A stretch of DNA of 64,000 nt from NCBI GenBank assembly GCA_900538705.1, contig UPZG01000007.1, positions 27,012-91,011 of the forward strand. Direction: 5' to 3'. The position numbers and the translations under genes were made by a program. Position 1 is the stretch's first letter, and each line of letters starts with the position of its first letter. Below are positions 1-8,684 of this stretch, piece after piece. The notes under the pieces are model-generated. The model saw nothing but the letters and a program-made list of their open reading frames with translations, was not told where the DNA came from and made no database searches. This DNA comes from an uncultured Porphyromonadaceae bacterium. Lineage in GTDB: Bacteria > Bacteroidota > Bacteroidia > Bacteroidales > Barnesiellaceae_A.

Positions 1-523
1 TGCCTATCGCCGTAAAGAAATAGGGGAAAAGGTACCCTACCAGACTACCTGCATTGCACAAGAAACTCTGGATGGAATAAGCCAGACCCTTCTGCTTCTC
101 ATTGACCATATCACCTACCATCATCTTGAAAGGCTGCATGGCCATATTGATTGAGGTATCGAGAAACATCAACGACACAAGGCCGAAAATCATTGCCGCA
201 CCCACAGTCATGCCAAAACTACCGGCATTAGGCAACAAACACATTACCAATACAGCAATAATCGAGCCCACAAAAAGATAGGGAATACGACGGCCGAAGC
301 GCGTCCACGTACGGTCGCTCAGCGTTCCTATAATAGGCTGTACGATGATACCCATCAAAGGAGGGAGTATCCAAAAATAGCTCAAATCATGCGGGTCGGC
401 GCCGAGAGTTGCAAAAATACGGCTGATATTGGCGCTCTGCAAAGCATAGGCAATCTGCACGCCAAAGAAGCCGAAACTGATATTCCATAATTTCCAGAAT
501 GACAAATCGGGCTTTGTTTTCAT
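1..523 (-). CDS. MFS sugar transporter (N-terminal part, cut by window edge)
   Basis: The minus-strand frame starts at the ATG at 523-521 and is open to the first base, giving about 174 residues of the N-terminal half. It begins MKTKPDLSFWKLWNISFGFF and contains several hydrophobic segments. The loop after the second one reads GTLSDRTWTRFGRRIP, which matches the MFS signature (G-x-L-S-D-R..G-R-R) of the glycoside/SLC45-like sugar transporters found beside Bacteroidetes starch loci. It lies 57 bases downstream of the LacI-type regulator on the same strand, so the two probably form an operon. I infer that it takes up maltose or short maltodextrins released by the neighbouring Sus-like system; the substrate is not shown by sequence. 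The rest of the gene lies outside the window. Confidence 0.8.
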   Translation of the reverse strand, partial: MKTKPDLSFWKLWNISFGFFGVQIAYALQSANISRIFATLGADPHDLSYFWILPPLMGIIVQPIIGTLSDRTWTRFGRRIPYLFVGSIIAVLVMCLLPNAGSFGMTVGAAMIFGLVSLMFLDTSINMAMQPFKMMVGDMVNEKQKGLAYSIQSFLCNAGSLVGYLFPYFFTAIG

Positions 524-580
524 TTTCTTATATATGTATATATGTGTTTTATATTAATATAAATGTATATTCACAAAACG

Positions 581-1594
581 CTATTGCTTAGTAGAGCCTC
601 GCAATATCAACTCTGTTTTCACAATCTTATTTTTAAAGAACGGTTTGTCGCCTGTACCATTCAGCTTTGCGAGAAGCAAATCCATAGCTCCTTTCCCTAC
701 GGCCTCACCGGGCTGGTCTACCATTGTAAGAGGAGGCTCGGTCGAACTCGCCATCTTATCGTCAGAGAATCCGCATATCGAGATATCATCAGGCACTCGT
801 AAACCGGCATCTTTACAAGCCCACAATATACCCACTGCCGTATTGGCATTCACGGCGAAGAAAGCATCGGGACGCTCCTTATTACACAAGAGACGCCTAG
901 TAAGTTCCGTAGCTTCGTGACGGGTATCGCATTCCCATATATATCGGTCGTCAACAGCAATACGATGCTTACGCAATGCATCAAGATAACCGTTGCGACG
1001 ATTTTTCGATATTTCAAGATGTAAGGGCGACGTATAAAAAGCAATGCGCTGGCACCCCGTCACAATCATATGCTCTACTGCCGTAAATGTTCCGGTATAA
1101 TCATCTACCACCACACGCGAGGTATTCAAGTCAGGACAGATACGGTCGTAAAATACCAGTGGTATATCGTCATCAAGAAGTCGACGGAAGTGCGTATAAT
1201 CACGTGTTTCCTTAGCCAAGGACGCAATTATACCACAAACCTTTGCTTTACGGAAAGCCTCCACTGCGGCCACTTCTTTCTCATAGCTTTCTCCACTTTG
1301 GGCTACAATAATATTGTAGCCTGCCTCTGAGGCAGCTTTTTCGATGCCCGAAAGAACACACGAGAAAAAATAATGCACTATCTGAGGAAGCAATACACCC
1401 ACAGTATTCGAACGACTGTTACGCAAACTCAATGCAACGGCATCGGGGCGGTAATTGTGTTCTCGCGCATAGGTCTGTATGGCCTCTTTTACCGGCGCAC
1501 TGATGTTGGGGCTATCCTTCAAAGCCCTCGATACTGTGGATGGCGCACATCCTATTGCCTTTGCAATGTCTTTTATAGTAATGTGTGATGACAT
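581..1594 (-). CDS. LacI-family transcriptional regulator
   Basis: This is a 337-residue protein of normal LacI/GalR length. Residues 5-32 (ITIKDIAKAIGCAPSTVSRA...) form the N-terminal helix-turn-helix with the hallmark STVSRAL recognition helix. The remainder is a periplasmic-binding-protein-like sensor domain, with motifs such as GVLLPQI near residue 67 and PDDISICGF near 276. It is transcribed away from the SusC gene and lies just upstream of an MFS gene on the same strand. Two inverted repeats of LacI-operator type sit in the shared intergenic region (1650-1662 and 1693-1706). I infer control of the adjacent glycan locus and of itself by a sugar ligand, probably a maltodextrin product. 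The ligand is unproven. Confidence 0.93.
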   Translation of the reverse strand: MSSHITIKDIAKAIGCAPSTVSRALKDSPNISAPVKEAIQTYAREHNYRPDAVALSLRNSRSNTVGVLLPQIVHYFFSCVLSGIEKAASEAGYNIIVAQSGESYEKEVAAVEAFRKAKVCGIIASLAKETRDYTHFRRLLDDDIPLVFYDRICPDLNTSRVVVDDYTGTFTAVEHMIVTGCQRIAFYTSPLHLEISKNRRNGYLDALRKHRIAVDDRYIWECDTRHEATELTRRLLCNKERPDAFFAVNANTAVGILWACKDAGLRVPDDISICGFSDDKMASSTEPPLTMVDQPGEAVGKGAMDLLLAKLNGTGDKPFFKNKIVKTELILRGSTKQ

Positions 1595-1649
1595 GGCACT
1601 TCAGATTTAAGGTATATGCAAATCGGCATTCAAATTTCCGATTTCTCAT

Positions 1650-1662
1650 GCAAAAAATTTGC
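1650..1662. promoter_or_regulatory. Candidate LacI-type operator, site 1
   Basis: GCAAAaaaTTTGC is an inverted repeat with 5-base arms, 56 bases upstream of the LacI-family start codon. It lies in the divergent gap between the regulator and the SusC gene, so it could serve autoregulation. Support is by pattern only. Confidence 0.35.
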
Positions 1663-1692
1663 CTCACAAATATATTTTTTACTAAAAAGACG

Positions 1693-1706
1693 TGCAAACG
1701 ATTGCA
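1693..1706. promoter_or_regulatory. Candidate LacI-type operator, site 2
   Basis: TGCAAaCGaTTGCA has 5-base inverted arms around a central CG, the classic layout of LacI/GalR-family operators. It lies between the divergent LacI gene and the SusC gene and shares the GCAA/TTGC core with the site at 1650. Binding by the adjacent regulator is inferred. Confidence 0.5.
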
Positions 1707-1854
1707 TGATAAAAAGCGATTTTTTTTGTAAAATAATCACGAAACGATGTTAAAGCTACTTATTTTTGTTCTTGATATGCTATGGAAATCCATTAACCTT
1801 TTCAGAAAAGAAAGAAAACCCAATATTAACAACAACTTTTTTAATCTATTACGC

Positions 1855-4791
1855 ATGAATTACGTTAGTTTAAAAGTCCCCAGAGTGCTCGCAGTAGCCA
1901 TGCTATTGTGTCTCTCAATTGGTGCTTTTGCTCAGCAAATCACCGTGATGGGACACGTAAAAGACGCTACAGGAGAACCTGTTATCGGAGCAAACGCCAT
2001 CGTGGTAGGTACAACAACAGGTACTATGACCGATTTTGATGGCAATTTCACATTAAAAACAACTGAAGGTGCTACCATCAGAGTGAGCTACATCGGTTAC
2101 AAGGCTCAAGACATCAAAGCCGCTGCATCGGTAGAAGTTACCCTTGTAGAAGATGCCATGATGCTCGACGAAGCTGTAATCATCGGTTACGGTACGGTAA
2201 AGAAATCTGACGTTACCGGTTCGGTAACAGCTATCAAGCCCGACGAAATGAGCAAAGGTATCACTACCAATGCACAAGACATGATCGTGGGTAAAATTGC
2301 CGGTGTAAACGTAACATCACAAGGCGGTACCCCCGGTGGCGGTTCTACCATACGTATCCGTGGTGGTTCGTCACTTTCAGCTTCTAACGACCCTCTGATT
2401 GTTATCGATGGTCTGCCCCTCGATAACGATGGTATCAAAGGTGTATCCAACTTCCTGAGTGCAATCAACCCCAACGACATCGAGACTTTTACAGTATTGA
2501 AAGACGCATCGGCCACCGCCATCTACGGTTCTCGTGCATCTAACGGTGTGATTGTAATCACAACCAAAAAAGGCGAAAAAGGAGCCAAACCTCGCATCAC
2601 ATATAGTGGTAATGTATCGGTCGGCGTACGTCGCAACACCCGTCAGGTCATGACCGGTGACCAATTCCGCGCCTTCGCCCAAGAACGCTATGCAGGACAA
2701 GACGATGTATTGGCTCTGCTCGGAACGGCCAACACCGACTGGCAAAGCGAAATTTATCGTCCCGCCCTCAGCCATGACCAAAACCTGACTATTGCCGGCG
2801 GCTTAAAATGGATGCCCTACCGCGTGTCTTTCGGTTACACCAACCAAAACGGTATCGTTAAGACATCAAACTTTGAGCGTTTCACAGGGTCAGTCAACCT
2901 TGCCCCCTCGTTCTTCGATGACTACTTGAAGTTCAACATCAACGCCAAAGGTATGATTGTAAACAACCGCTACGCCCCGGGCGAAGCAATAGGCGCTGCT
3001 GCATCATACGACCCCACACAACCTATCTATGGTGACCCCAACAATGCTTTCGGCGGATACTACCAATGGGCTGTAAACGATGGAGTCAACTACAATACCC
3101 AAGCCAACAAAAACCCCGTTGCATTGCTCAACCAGCACGACGAGACATCAAACGCATGGGATTTCATCGGTAATATCGAAGCCGACTATCGTCTGCATTT
3201 CCTTCCCGACATGCACATCCACGCCAATATCGGTATCGATGTAACAAAAGGTAAACAAACCCTCTACCTGCCTTACGAATCGGCCGAGGCACACCTCCAT
3301 GGTCGCACTGGCAGCGACTTCCAGTTCAAATCGAACAAGATGTTAAATGCATACTTGCAATACGCCAAAGAATTTGGAGTCAACAACCTCGACATCATGG
3401 CCGGTTACGAGTGGCAACACTTCTACCGCGAAGGTAACAACCACTATGTAGGCCTCGACGGTTACAGCCCCACAAGCGACGAATGGAAAACCGAAAGTTA
3501 CCTCGTATCTTTCTTCGGCCGCTTAAACTATCACCTCTTCAGCCGTTACATGCTCACTGCCACCATCCGTTACGATGGTACATCGCGTTTCGCACCCGAC
3601 ACCCGTTGGGGTCTCTTCCCATCGGTTGCCCTGGCATGGCGTATCAAAGACGAATCATTCCTGCGTGATGTAAGCTGGTTGAGCGACCTCAAGCTCCGTT
3701 TAGGATGGGGTGTTACCGGTCAGCAAAACATCAACCAAGGTGATTATCCTTATTTGCCGGTTTATACTACAAGTACCGACCACGCCTTCTATCCCTTCGG
3801 CGACATATACTATGCATTTGCTCGTCCCGACGCATACAACCCCAATCTGAAATGGGAAGAGACGACTACCTATAATGCAGGTTTCGATTATGGCTTCCTC
3901 AACGGACGTATCCGTGGTGCCATCGACTACTACTACCGCGAAACAAAAGACTTGCTGAACGTAGTAAGCGTATCGGCAGGAACCAACTTTGCACCCAGTG
4001 TTATCAGCAACGTAGGTTCATTGGTAAACCAAGGTGTTGAATTCTCGATAGACGCTACCGCCATACAAACCAAAGACTGGACATGGGAACTCGGTTATAA
4101 CGTAGCATGGAACAACAACGAAATCACCAAGCTGACAACCGGTAGCGGCGAAGGCTACTACGTACCCGCCGGTAACGCATCGCGCGGTACAGGTTCGCCT
4201 ATCAAAGTACATGCCGTAGGCTATCCCGCCAGCTCGTTCTACGTTTATCAACAAGTTTATGATTCTAATGGCAAGCCCATTGAGAACCTCTTCGTAGACC
4301 GCAACGGCGACGGCATAATAAACGACCAAGACAAATACATCTACGAGAACCCCGCAGCCGACGTCACCATGGGCTTCACCTCGAAACTGATGTGGAAAAA
4401 CTGGGACTTCAGCTTCTCGCTGCGCGCAGCACTGGGCAACTACGTATATAACGACACCGATGCAGACAACGCCGGTCTCGAAGTATACTCGACCCTCGGC
4501 TTCTTCTCGAACCGCCCCGTATCGGCACTCGACACCCAATTCTTGGGACAAGGCGACTATTTTGCCAGCGACTACTACGTACAAAACGCTTCGTTCCTGC
4601 GTTGCGACAACATTACGCTCGGCTACTCATTCAAGGGAAAAACCGTCAGCGGCCGTGTATACGCCACTGTACAAAACCCGTTTGTAATAACCAAATACAA
4701 AGGCTTAGACCCCGAAGTTGACGGAGGTATAGACAACAACATCTATCCGCGTCCGCTCACAACGATGCTTGGCCTTACACTTGAATTCTAA
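1855..4791 (+). CDS. SusC-like TonB-linked outer membrane transporter
   Basis: The protein has 978 residues from the ATG at 1855. A longer in-frame start exists at 1747, but only the downstream start gives a signal peptide (MNYVSLKVPRVLAVAMLLCL...AFAQ). After cleavage comes a carboxypeptidase-D-like domain (VKDATGEPVIGANAIVVG, about residues 33-110), then the TonB-dependent plug with the SusC/RagA signature (VIVIDGLP... and ASATAIYGSRASNGVIVITT), then a large beta-barrel ending in an aromatic-rich strand (MLGLTLEF). The family imports oligosaccharides across the outer membrane using TonB energy and pairs with a SusD lipoprotein, here starting 24 bases downstream. The next genes (SusE/F-like, GH13) point to starch-type glucans as substrate. 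Confidence 0.97.
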   Translation: MNYVSLKVPRVLAVAMLLCLSIGAFAQQITVMGHVKDATGEPVIGANAIVVGTTTGTMTDFDGNFTLKTTEGATIRVSYIGYKAQDIKAAASVEVTLVEDAMMLDEAVIIGYGTVKKSDVTGSVTAIKPDEMSKGITTNAQDMIVGKIAGVNVTSQGGTPGGGSTIRIRGGSSLSASNDPLIVIDGLPLDNDGIKGVSNFLSAINPNDIETFTVLKDASATAIYGSRASNGVIVITTKKGEKGAKPRITYSGNVSVGVRRNTRQVMTGDQFRAFAQERYAGQDDVLALLGTANTDWQSEIYRPALSHDQNLTIAGGLKWMPYRVSFGYTNQNGIVKTSNFERFTGSVNLAPSFFDDYLKFNINAKGMIVNNRYAPGEAIGAAASYDPTQPIYGDPNNAFGGYYQWAVNDGVNYNTQANKNPVALLNQHDETSNAWDFIGNIEADYRLHFLPDMHIHANIGIDVTKGKQTLYLPYESAEAHLHGRTGSDFQFKSNKMLNAYLQYAKEFGVNNLDIMAGYEWQHFYREGNNHYVGLDGYSPTSDEWKTESYLVSFFGRLNYHLFSRYMLTATIRYDGTSRFAPDTRWGLFPSVALAWRIKDESFLRDVSWLSDLKLRLGWGVTGQQNINQGDYPYLPVYTTSTDHAFYPFGDIYYAFARPDAYNPNLKWEETTTYNAGFDYGFLNGRIRGAIDYYYRETKDLLNVVSVSAGTNFAPSVISNVGSLVNQGVEFSIDATAIQTKDWTWELGYNVAWNNNEITKLTTGSGEGYYVPAGNASRGTGSPIKVHAVGYPASSFYVYQQVYDSNGKPIENLFVDRNGDGIINDQDKYIYENPAADVTMGFTSKLMWKNWDFSFSLRAALGNYVYNDTDADNAGLEVYSTLGFFSNRPVSALDTQFLGQGDYFASDYYVQNASFLRCDNITLGYSFKGKTVSGRVYATVQNPFVITKYKGLDPEVDGGIDNNIYPRPLTTMLGLTLEF

Positions 4792-4815
4792 TCCAAACTA
4801 CGCAAAACAACAACC

Positions 4816-6339
4816 ATGAAACTAAATATCAAAAATATCATTCTCTGCTCATCGATAGCATTAGCTGCCGGACTGAGCTCTTGCGTGGACGACCTCAATG
4901 TAACGCCTATCAACCCACAGGTACAACAAGAGTTTGACCAGCAAGCCGTATTCACCAAGATATATGCAACCCTCGGCTTTACCGGTATGAGAGGTCCCGA
5001 CGGAAACGGGGACCTGAATGCCATGGGTATCGACGAAGGTAAGAGTGCTTTCTACCGCATGATGTGGGACTTCAACGAGCTGCCTACCGACGAAGCACAC
5101 TGCTGCTGGGGTGACGTAGGTATCCCCGAGATGAACTATGCACAATGGACATCGTCGCACACTTTCGTACAAGGCCTCTACTATCGCCTCTTCTTCGACA
5201 TCACATTGTGCAACCATTTCCTTGAAATGACCGAAAGCATAAGCGATGCCGAGACCGTAAAACAGCGTGCCGAAGTACGCTTCATCCGCGCGCTCAACTA
5301 CTTCTATCTGCTCGACCTCTACGGCAACGTACCTTTGGTAACAGAAGTACTCGATGAGCCCCCGCTACAAAGCAGCCGCGCCGAGTTGTTCAACTTCGTT
5401 GAGACAGAGTTGCAAGCTATCCCCAACGATATGAGCGAACCCCGCACCTCTGCCTACGGCCGCGCCGACCGCGCAGCAGCATGGTTACTGCTGGCACGCC
5501 TCTACCTCAATGCCGAAGTATACATCGGTCAGAACCGCTACAACGATGCTTCCACCTACGCCGACATGGTAATGAAAACATCCTACGAACTTTGTCCCAA
5601 CTACCAGCACCTGTTCATGGCCGACAATGACGTTGCCGGCGGCGTAAACCGTGCCATGCAAGAAATCATACTTCCCATCCGTCAAGACGGTAACAAGACC
5701 CAATCTTACGGAGGCTCGTTCTTCCTCATCGCAGCTACCCACACAAGCGGTATGCCCGACTGGGGCAGCATCGACGGTTGGGGTGGTATCCGCGCACGCA
5801 AAGCCCTGAGCGACAAGTTTACCGGCAGCGACGACCGCTTCATATTCTACACCGAAGGCCGCAATCCCATTATCACCAACACCTCGGCATTCACCGATGG
5901 TTACAGCGTGACGAAATGGACAAACCTTCGCGCCGATGGAGGAGCCGTTTCTGACGAGAAGTTCCCCGATACCGATATACCTTTCTTCCGTCTGGCCGAA
6001 GCATACCTCACATATGCCGAAGCACAAATGAGAATGGGTAACGAGCCCGAAGCTCGCAGAGTTGTAAACGACCTGCGTATCCGTGCCAATGCAAGTACCT
6101 TCCCGGTCGTATCGCTCGACATCATCCTCGACGAGTGGTGCCGCGAATTCTACTTCGAAGGACGTCGCCGTATGGACCTTATTCGCTACAATCGCTTTGG
6201 CGGTACTACCGACTATAACTGGGACTGGAAAGGCGGCTCGGCCAACGGTACGACATTCGAGAGCAAGTACAACATCCTGCCCATCCCCGCATCGGAGTTG
6301 AATGCCAACCCCAATTTGGTACAAGTAGCAGGATATTAA
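4816..6339 (+). CDS. SusD/RagB-like glycan-binding lipoprotein
   Basis: This 507-residue protein begins with a lipoprotein signal peptide ending LAAGLSSC, so Cys23 is the likely lipidation site. It shows the helical TPR-type SusD fold features: an N-terminal half with RAEVRFIRALNYFYLLDLYG (the conserved RALRAxxYFxLxxxYG block, about residues 155-174), and a C-terminal block with ERRR-like FEGRRRMDLIRYNRFG at about 452-467. It sits directly after the SusC gene and would form the lid of the SusC transporter on the cell surface. Gene order and the nearby amylase suggest binding of starch or maltodextrin, but the binding residues cannot be assigned by eye. Confidence 0.97.
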   Translation: MKLNIKNIILCSSIALAAGLSSCVDDLNVTPINPQVQQEFDQQAVFTKIYATLGFTGMRGPDGNGDLNAMGIDEGKSAFYRMMWDFNELPTDEAHCCWGDVGIPEMNYAQWTSSHTFVQGLYYRLFFDITLCNHFLEMTESISDAETVKQRAEVRFIRALNYFYLLDLYGNVPLVTEVLDEPPLQSSRAELFNFVETELQAIPNDMSEPRTSAYGRADRAAAWLLLARLYLNAEVYIGQNRYNDASTYADMVMKTSYELCPNYQHLFMADNDVAGGVNRAMQEIILPIRQDGNKTQSYGGSFFLIAATHTSGMPDWGSIDGWGGIRARKALSDKFTGSDDRFIFYTEGRNPIITNTSAFTDGYSVTKWTNLRADGGAVSDEKFPDTDIPFFRLAEAYLTYAEAQMRMGNEPEARRVVNDLRIRANASTFPVVSLDIILDEWCREFYFEGRRRMDLIRYNRFGGTTDYNWDWKGGSANGTTFESKYNILPIPASELNANPNLVQVAGY

Positions 6340-6364
6340 CATCACATCTTAAAAACAGAATAGT

Positions 6365-7555
6365 ATGAAAAATATAAAATATATTATTCCCTGCGTCTTG
6401 GGCATGGCATTACTCGCAAGTTGCCAAGAGGAGGAGAAAATAACCATTAATCCGGCAGCAGAAGACGGCACACTCACCTTTGTGCTGAACGAACCGGCCT
6501 ACGACGATTACGTATACGTACTGCGCTCGGCCGACGCCGACAGCGTCATGGAGACACTCACCGTACGCATGCAACCCGACTTCGGCTTCACAGCCGCCAC
6601 AACCTACTATGCACAAGTATCTTTCAGTGAGCAATTCACCGAAGGTTCATACCAAGAGCTCAGCACATCAGGTGCCGCACAGAAAATAGCCATCAACACC
6701 CGTGAGATGAACGAAGCTATCACCCTGTTGCAAGGTGAGAACGTCGACGAGAATCCCGGTATCATGGATATCTACGTACGCCTGCGCGCTTTCCTTACAA
6801 GCGCTACCACAACAGCCAATGGCGACACCCCGCACGTAAGCCCCTGCTACTCAAACGTAATAAAACTGCGCGTGCAACCCTACTACATGTTGCTCGAAGA
6901 CATGCTCCCGCAACCGCACTACATCATCGGTTACATCGACTGGGCAAACGACGCCAATGCACAAGGTACAACCTTGATACCTTTGAGCCTCGTAGAAAAT
7001 TACAGCTATGACGAAATAACCGGCTACGGCGAGTTCACATACACCGGCTGGTTCGAGGCAGGCGTAGGATTCAAGCTCATCAACATCGTAGGTGGTTGGG
7101 ACGAGCAATGGGGTAGCTCCGACGGCACCATCAACGGTTTGGTACACAACGATGGCGGCTCAGGCAACATCGCAGTAGAAGAGAGCGGTTACTACACAAT
7201 AACCACCAACTCGCTGGCCGGACAAGAAAGCTGCACCATAGAGAAAGCCGATGTAACACCAACTTCTTACGATTGGATAGAGATTGTAGGTTCGTTCGAA
7301 AATTGGGGCGAGAACCCCGTGCGCATGGATGCCTTCAACATGACTAACCCGCACATCTGGACAACAACAGTTACCTTCGATGCCGACTGCGAAGCCAAGT
7401 TCCGCGCCAATGGAGCATGGGACGTAAGCTGGGGTGGTGACTCATTCCCCTACTCGCTCATCAAGTCGGGCAACAACATCAACGTAAAAGCCGGTACATA
7501 CACTGTCGTACTCAACGACATAGACGGCAACTACTATTTCTTTGCCAAAGAATAA
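6365..7555 (+). CDS. SusE-like surface glycan-binding lipoprotein
   Basis: The protein has 396 residues with a lipobox ending LLASC (Cys20). The N-terminal region after the signal fits the Ig-like SusE domain seen after SusD genes. The C-terminal part carries two modules that begin with the SusE/SusF starch-binding pattern: one at about residues 185-290 (HYIIGYIDWAND...) and one at about 300-396 (WIEIVGSFENWGENPVRMD...). In the family these modules bind starch through aromatic residues outside the cell. It starts 25 bases after the SusD stop and is probably co-transcribed with susC and susD. Assignment to SusE rather than SusF rests on gene order and on the single Ig-like domain. Confidence 0.88.
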   Translation: MKNIKYIIPCVLGMALLASCQEEEKITINPAAEDGTLTFVLNEPAYDDYVYVLRSADADSVMETLTVRMQPDFGFTAATTYYAQVSFSEQFTEGSYQELSTSGAAQKIAINTREMNEAITLLQGENVDENPGIMDIYVRLRAFLTSATTTANGDTPHVSPCYSNVIKLRVQPYYMLLEDMLPQPHYIIGYIDWANDANAQGTTLIPLSLVENYSYDEITGYGEFTYTGWFEAGVGFKLINIVGGWDEQWGSSDGTINGLVHNDGGSGNIAVEESGYYTITTNSLAGQESCTIEKADVTPTSYDWIEIVGSFENWGENPVRMDAFNMTNPHIWTTTVTFDADCEAKFRANGAWDVSWGGDSFPYSLIKSGNNINVKAGTYTVVLNDIDGNYYFFAKE

Positions 7556-7571
7556 TGTGACAAAACAAGGA

Positions 7572-7591
7572 GCGGCGGCTCACCCCGCCGC
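7572..7591 (+). terminator. GC-rich intercistronic hairpin after the SusE-like gene
   Basis: GCGGCGG and CCGCCGC (7-base perfect arms, 6-base loop) lie 16 bases after the SusE-like stop and are followed only by CCTTTAA, a poor U-tract. It may act as a partial terminator or an mRNA-stabilising hairpin, which would make the next lipoprotein gene less or differently expressed. Confidence 0.5.
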
Positions 7592-7629
7592 CCTTTAACA
7601 AAAAACAAACCACAAAACAGCAAACAAAA

Positions 7630-8451
7630 ATGAAAAACATTTCAATATTAAGCACGTTGCTCGTAGGTATGGTTGCCATGTCGGCTTGTACCGACTATAA
7701 TACGCCGGTAGCAGACCCCTTTGGTTACGAGCCGGAAGACCCTGCTCAAGCAAGCATCACCATCGAGGCTCAAGCTTACGCGCAACCAGTCGTTATAACA
7801 GATGCGAGCGCCGACACTATAGATGCTTTCACCATAGACCTCAGCGCAACTCCCGAATTGCCGTCAAACGCATCTTTCGAGTACACATTGGCTATGGCTG
7901 CGACCGAAGATATGAACAGTGCTGTAACTATCCCGGTCACCATTAACGGCAATACAGCAAAAATAGCTACCGCCGACCTCGACGCCACCGTCAAAAGCCT
8001 CTGCGGCAGCAAAGCACAAGCATACACCGTATACTCTAAACTGACAGCCGTCATACGCAGCAGCGAACGTTGCATAGAACTCTACTCCAACACACTCGCT
8101 GCCACCATTACGCCCAAAGCCCTCCCCATAGAAAGTGCATACTATCTGATAGGAGACCTCCCCACTTGGGACTTCTCGGCTGCTGCCAACTGGCCGTTTA
8201 CAACAACCGACGGCGAAATCTTTACGATGACCGTAACCGTAACCGGACTAAGCAACTGGAAAGTCGCTCCCCAATCGGCAATAGACAACAATGACTGGAA
8301 TGTCGTATTAGGAAATACACTCCAAGACCAAAATCCTGCTATGGGAGGAACTCTGATTGCCAACGGCGGTTCAATGACACTCCCCGATGCCGGTACATAC
8401 GTCATCACACTTGACATGACGTCCTATACTTACAATGTGACGCTGCAATAA
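7630..8451 (+). CDS. SusE/SusF-like lipoprotein with one binding module
   Basis: This 273-residue lipoprotein has a lipobox at VAMSAC (Cys20). It has an N-terminal Ig-like/SusE-type region with sequence like ASITIEAQAYAQPVVITD. One C-terminal module begins AYYLIGDLPTWDFSAAANWP (about residues 171-190) and ends in alternating beta strands, as in SusE/SusF binding modules. It is shorter than the preceding SusE-like protein (one module instead of two). It is the fourth gene of the Sus-like operon, separated by 74 bases that include a GC-rich hairpin. I infer a surface starch-binding accessory. Identity is by pattern and position rather than by a decisive motif. Confidence 0.78.
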   Translation: MKNISILSTLLVGMVAMSACTDYNTPVADPFGYEPEDPAQASITIEAQAYAQPVVITDASADTIDAFTIDLSATPELPSNASFEYTLAMAATEDMNSAVTIPVTINGNTAKIATADLDATVKSLCGSKAQAYTVYSKLTAVIRSSERCIELYSNTLAATITPKALPIESAYYLIGDLPTWDFSAAANWPFTTTDGEIFTMTVTVTGLSNWKVAPQSAIDNNDWNVVLGNTLQDQNPAMGGTLIANGGSMTLPDAGTYVITLDMTSYTYNVTLQ

Positions 8452-8470
8452 AAAATAACAACACAACCAC

Positions 8471-8501
8471 AACAAGGAGGCGCACATTACGCCTCCTTGT
8501 T
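8471..8501 (+). terminator. Intrinsic terminator after the SusE/F-like gene
   Basis: AACAAGGAGGCG pairs with CGCCTCCTTGTT (12-base arms, 7-base loop), followed by ATTAT. It lies 20 bases after the stop codon and separates the susC-D-E-F-like unit from the amylase gene, which therefore probably has its own promoter in the 183 bases that follow. Confidence 0.8.
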
Positions 8502-8684
8502 ATTATCACTGCCACTCTCCTAAATAATAGGCTTCTTTTTATCAACTGTGCAAAACACACCGCTTATACCATAAATAAAAACAAGGTGGCGATAGCCATA
8601 TATAATATCAGCCGATAAGCTTCATAAATTCAGAAAGTTACAATAAAGACATAAACATATAATCATACATAAAATTTCCTTGAC

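Noticed and set aside
1747..1854. Upstream in-frame start for the SusC gene adding 36 residues
   Set aside because: The extension lacks signal-peptide character and would place a normal signal peptide (starting at 1855) inside the protein.
4018..4584. Long antisense frame within the SusC gene (188 codons), and similar ones in SusD and the amylase
   Set aside because: They mirror the codon pattern of the real genes on the other strand and have no recognisable motif or start context.
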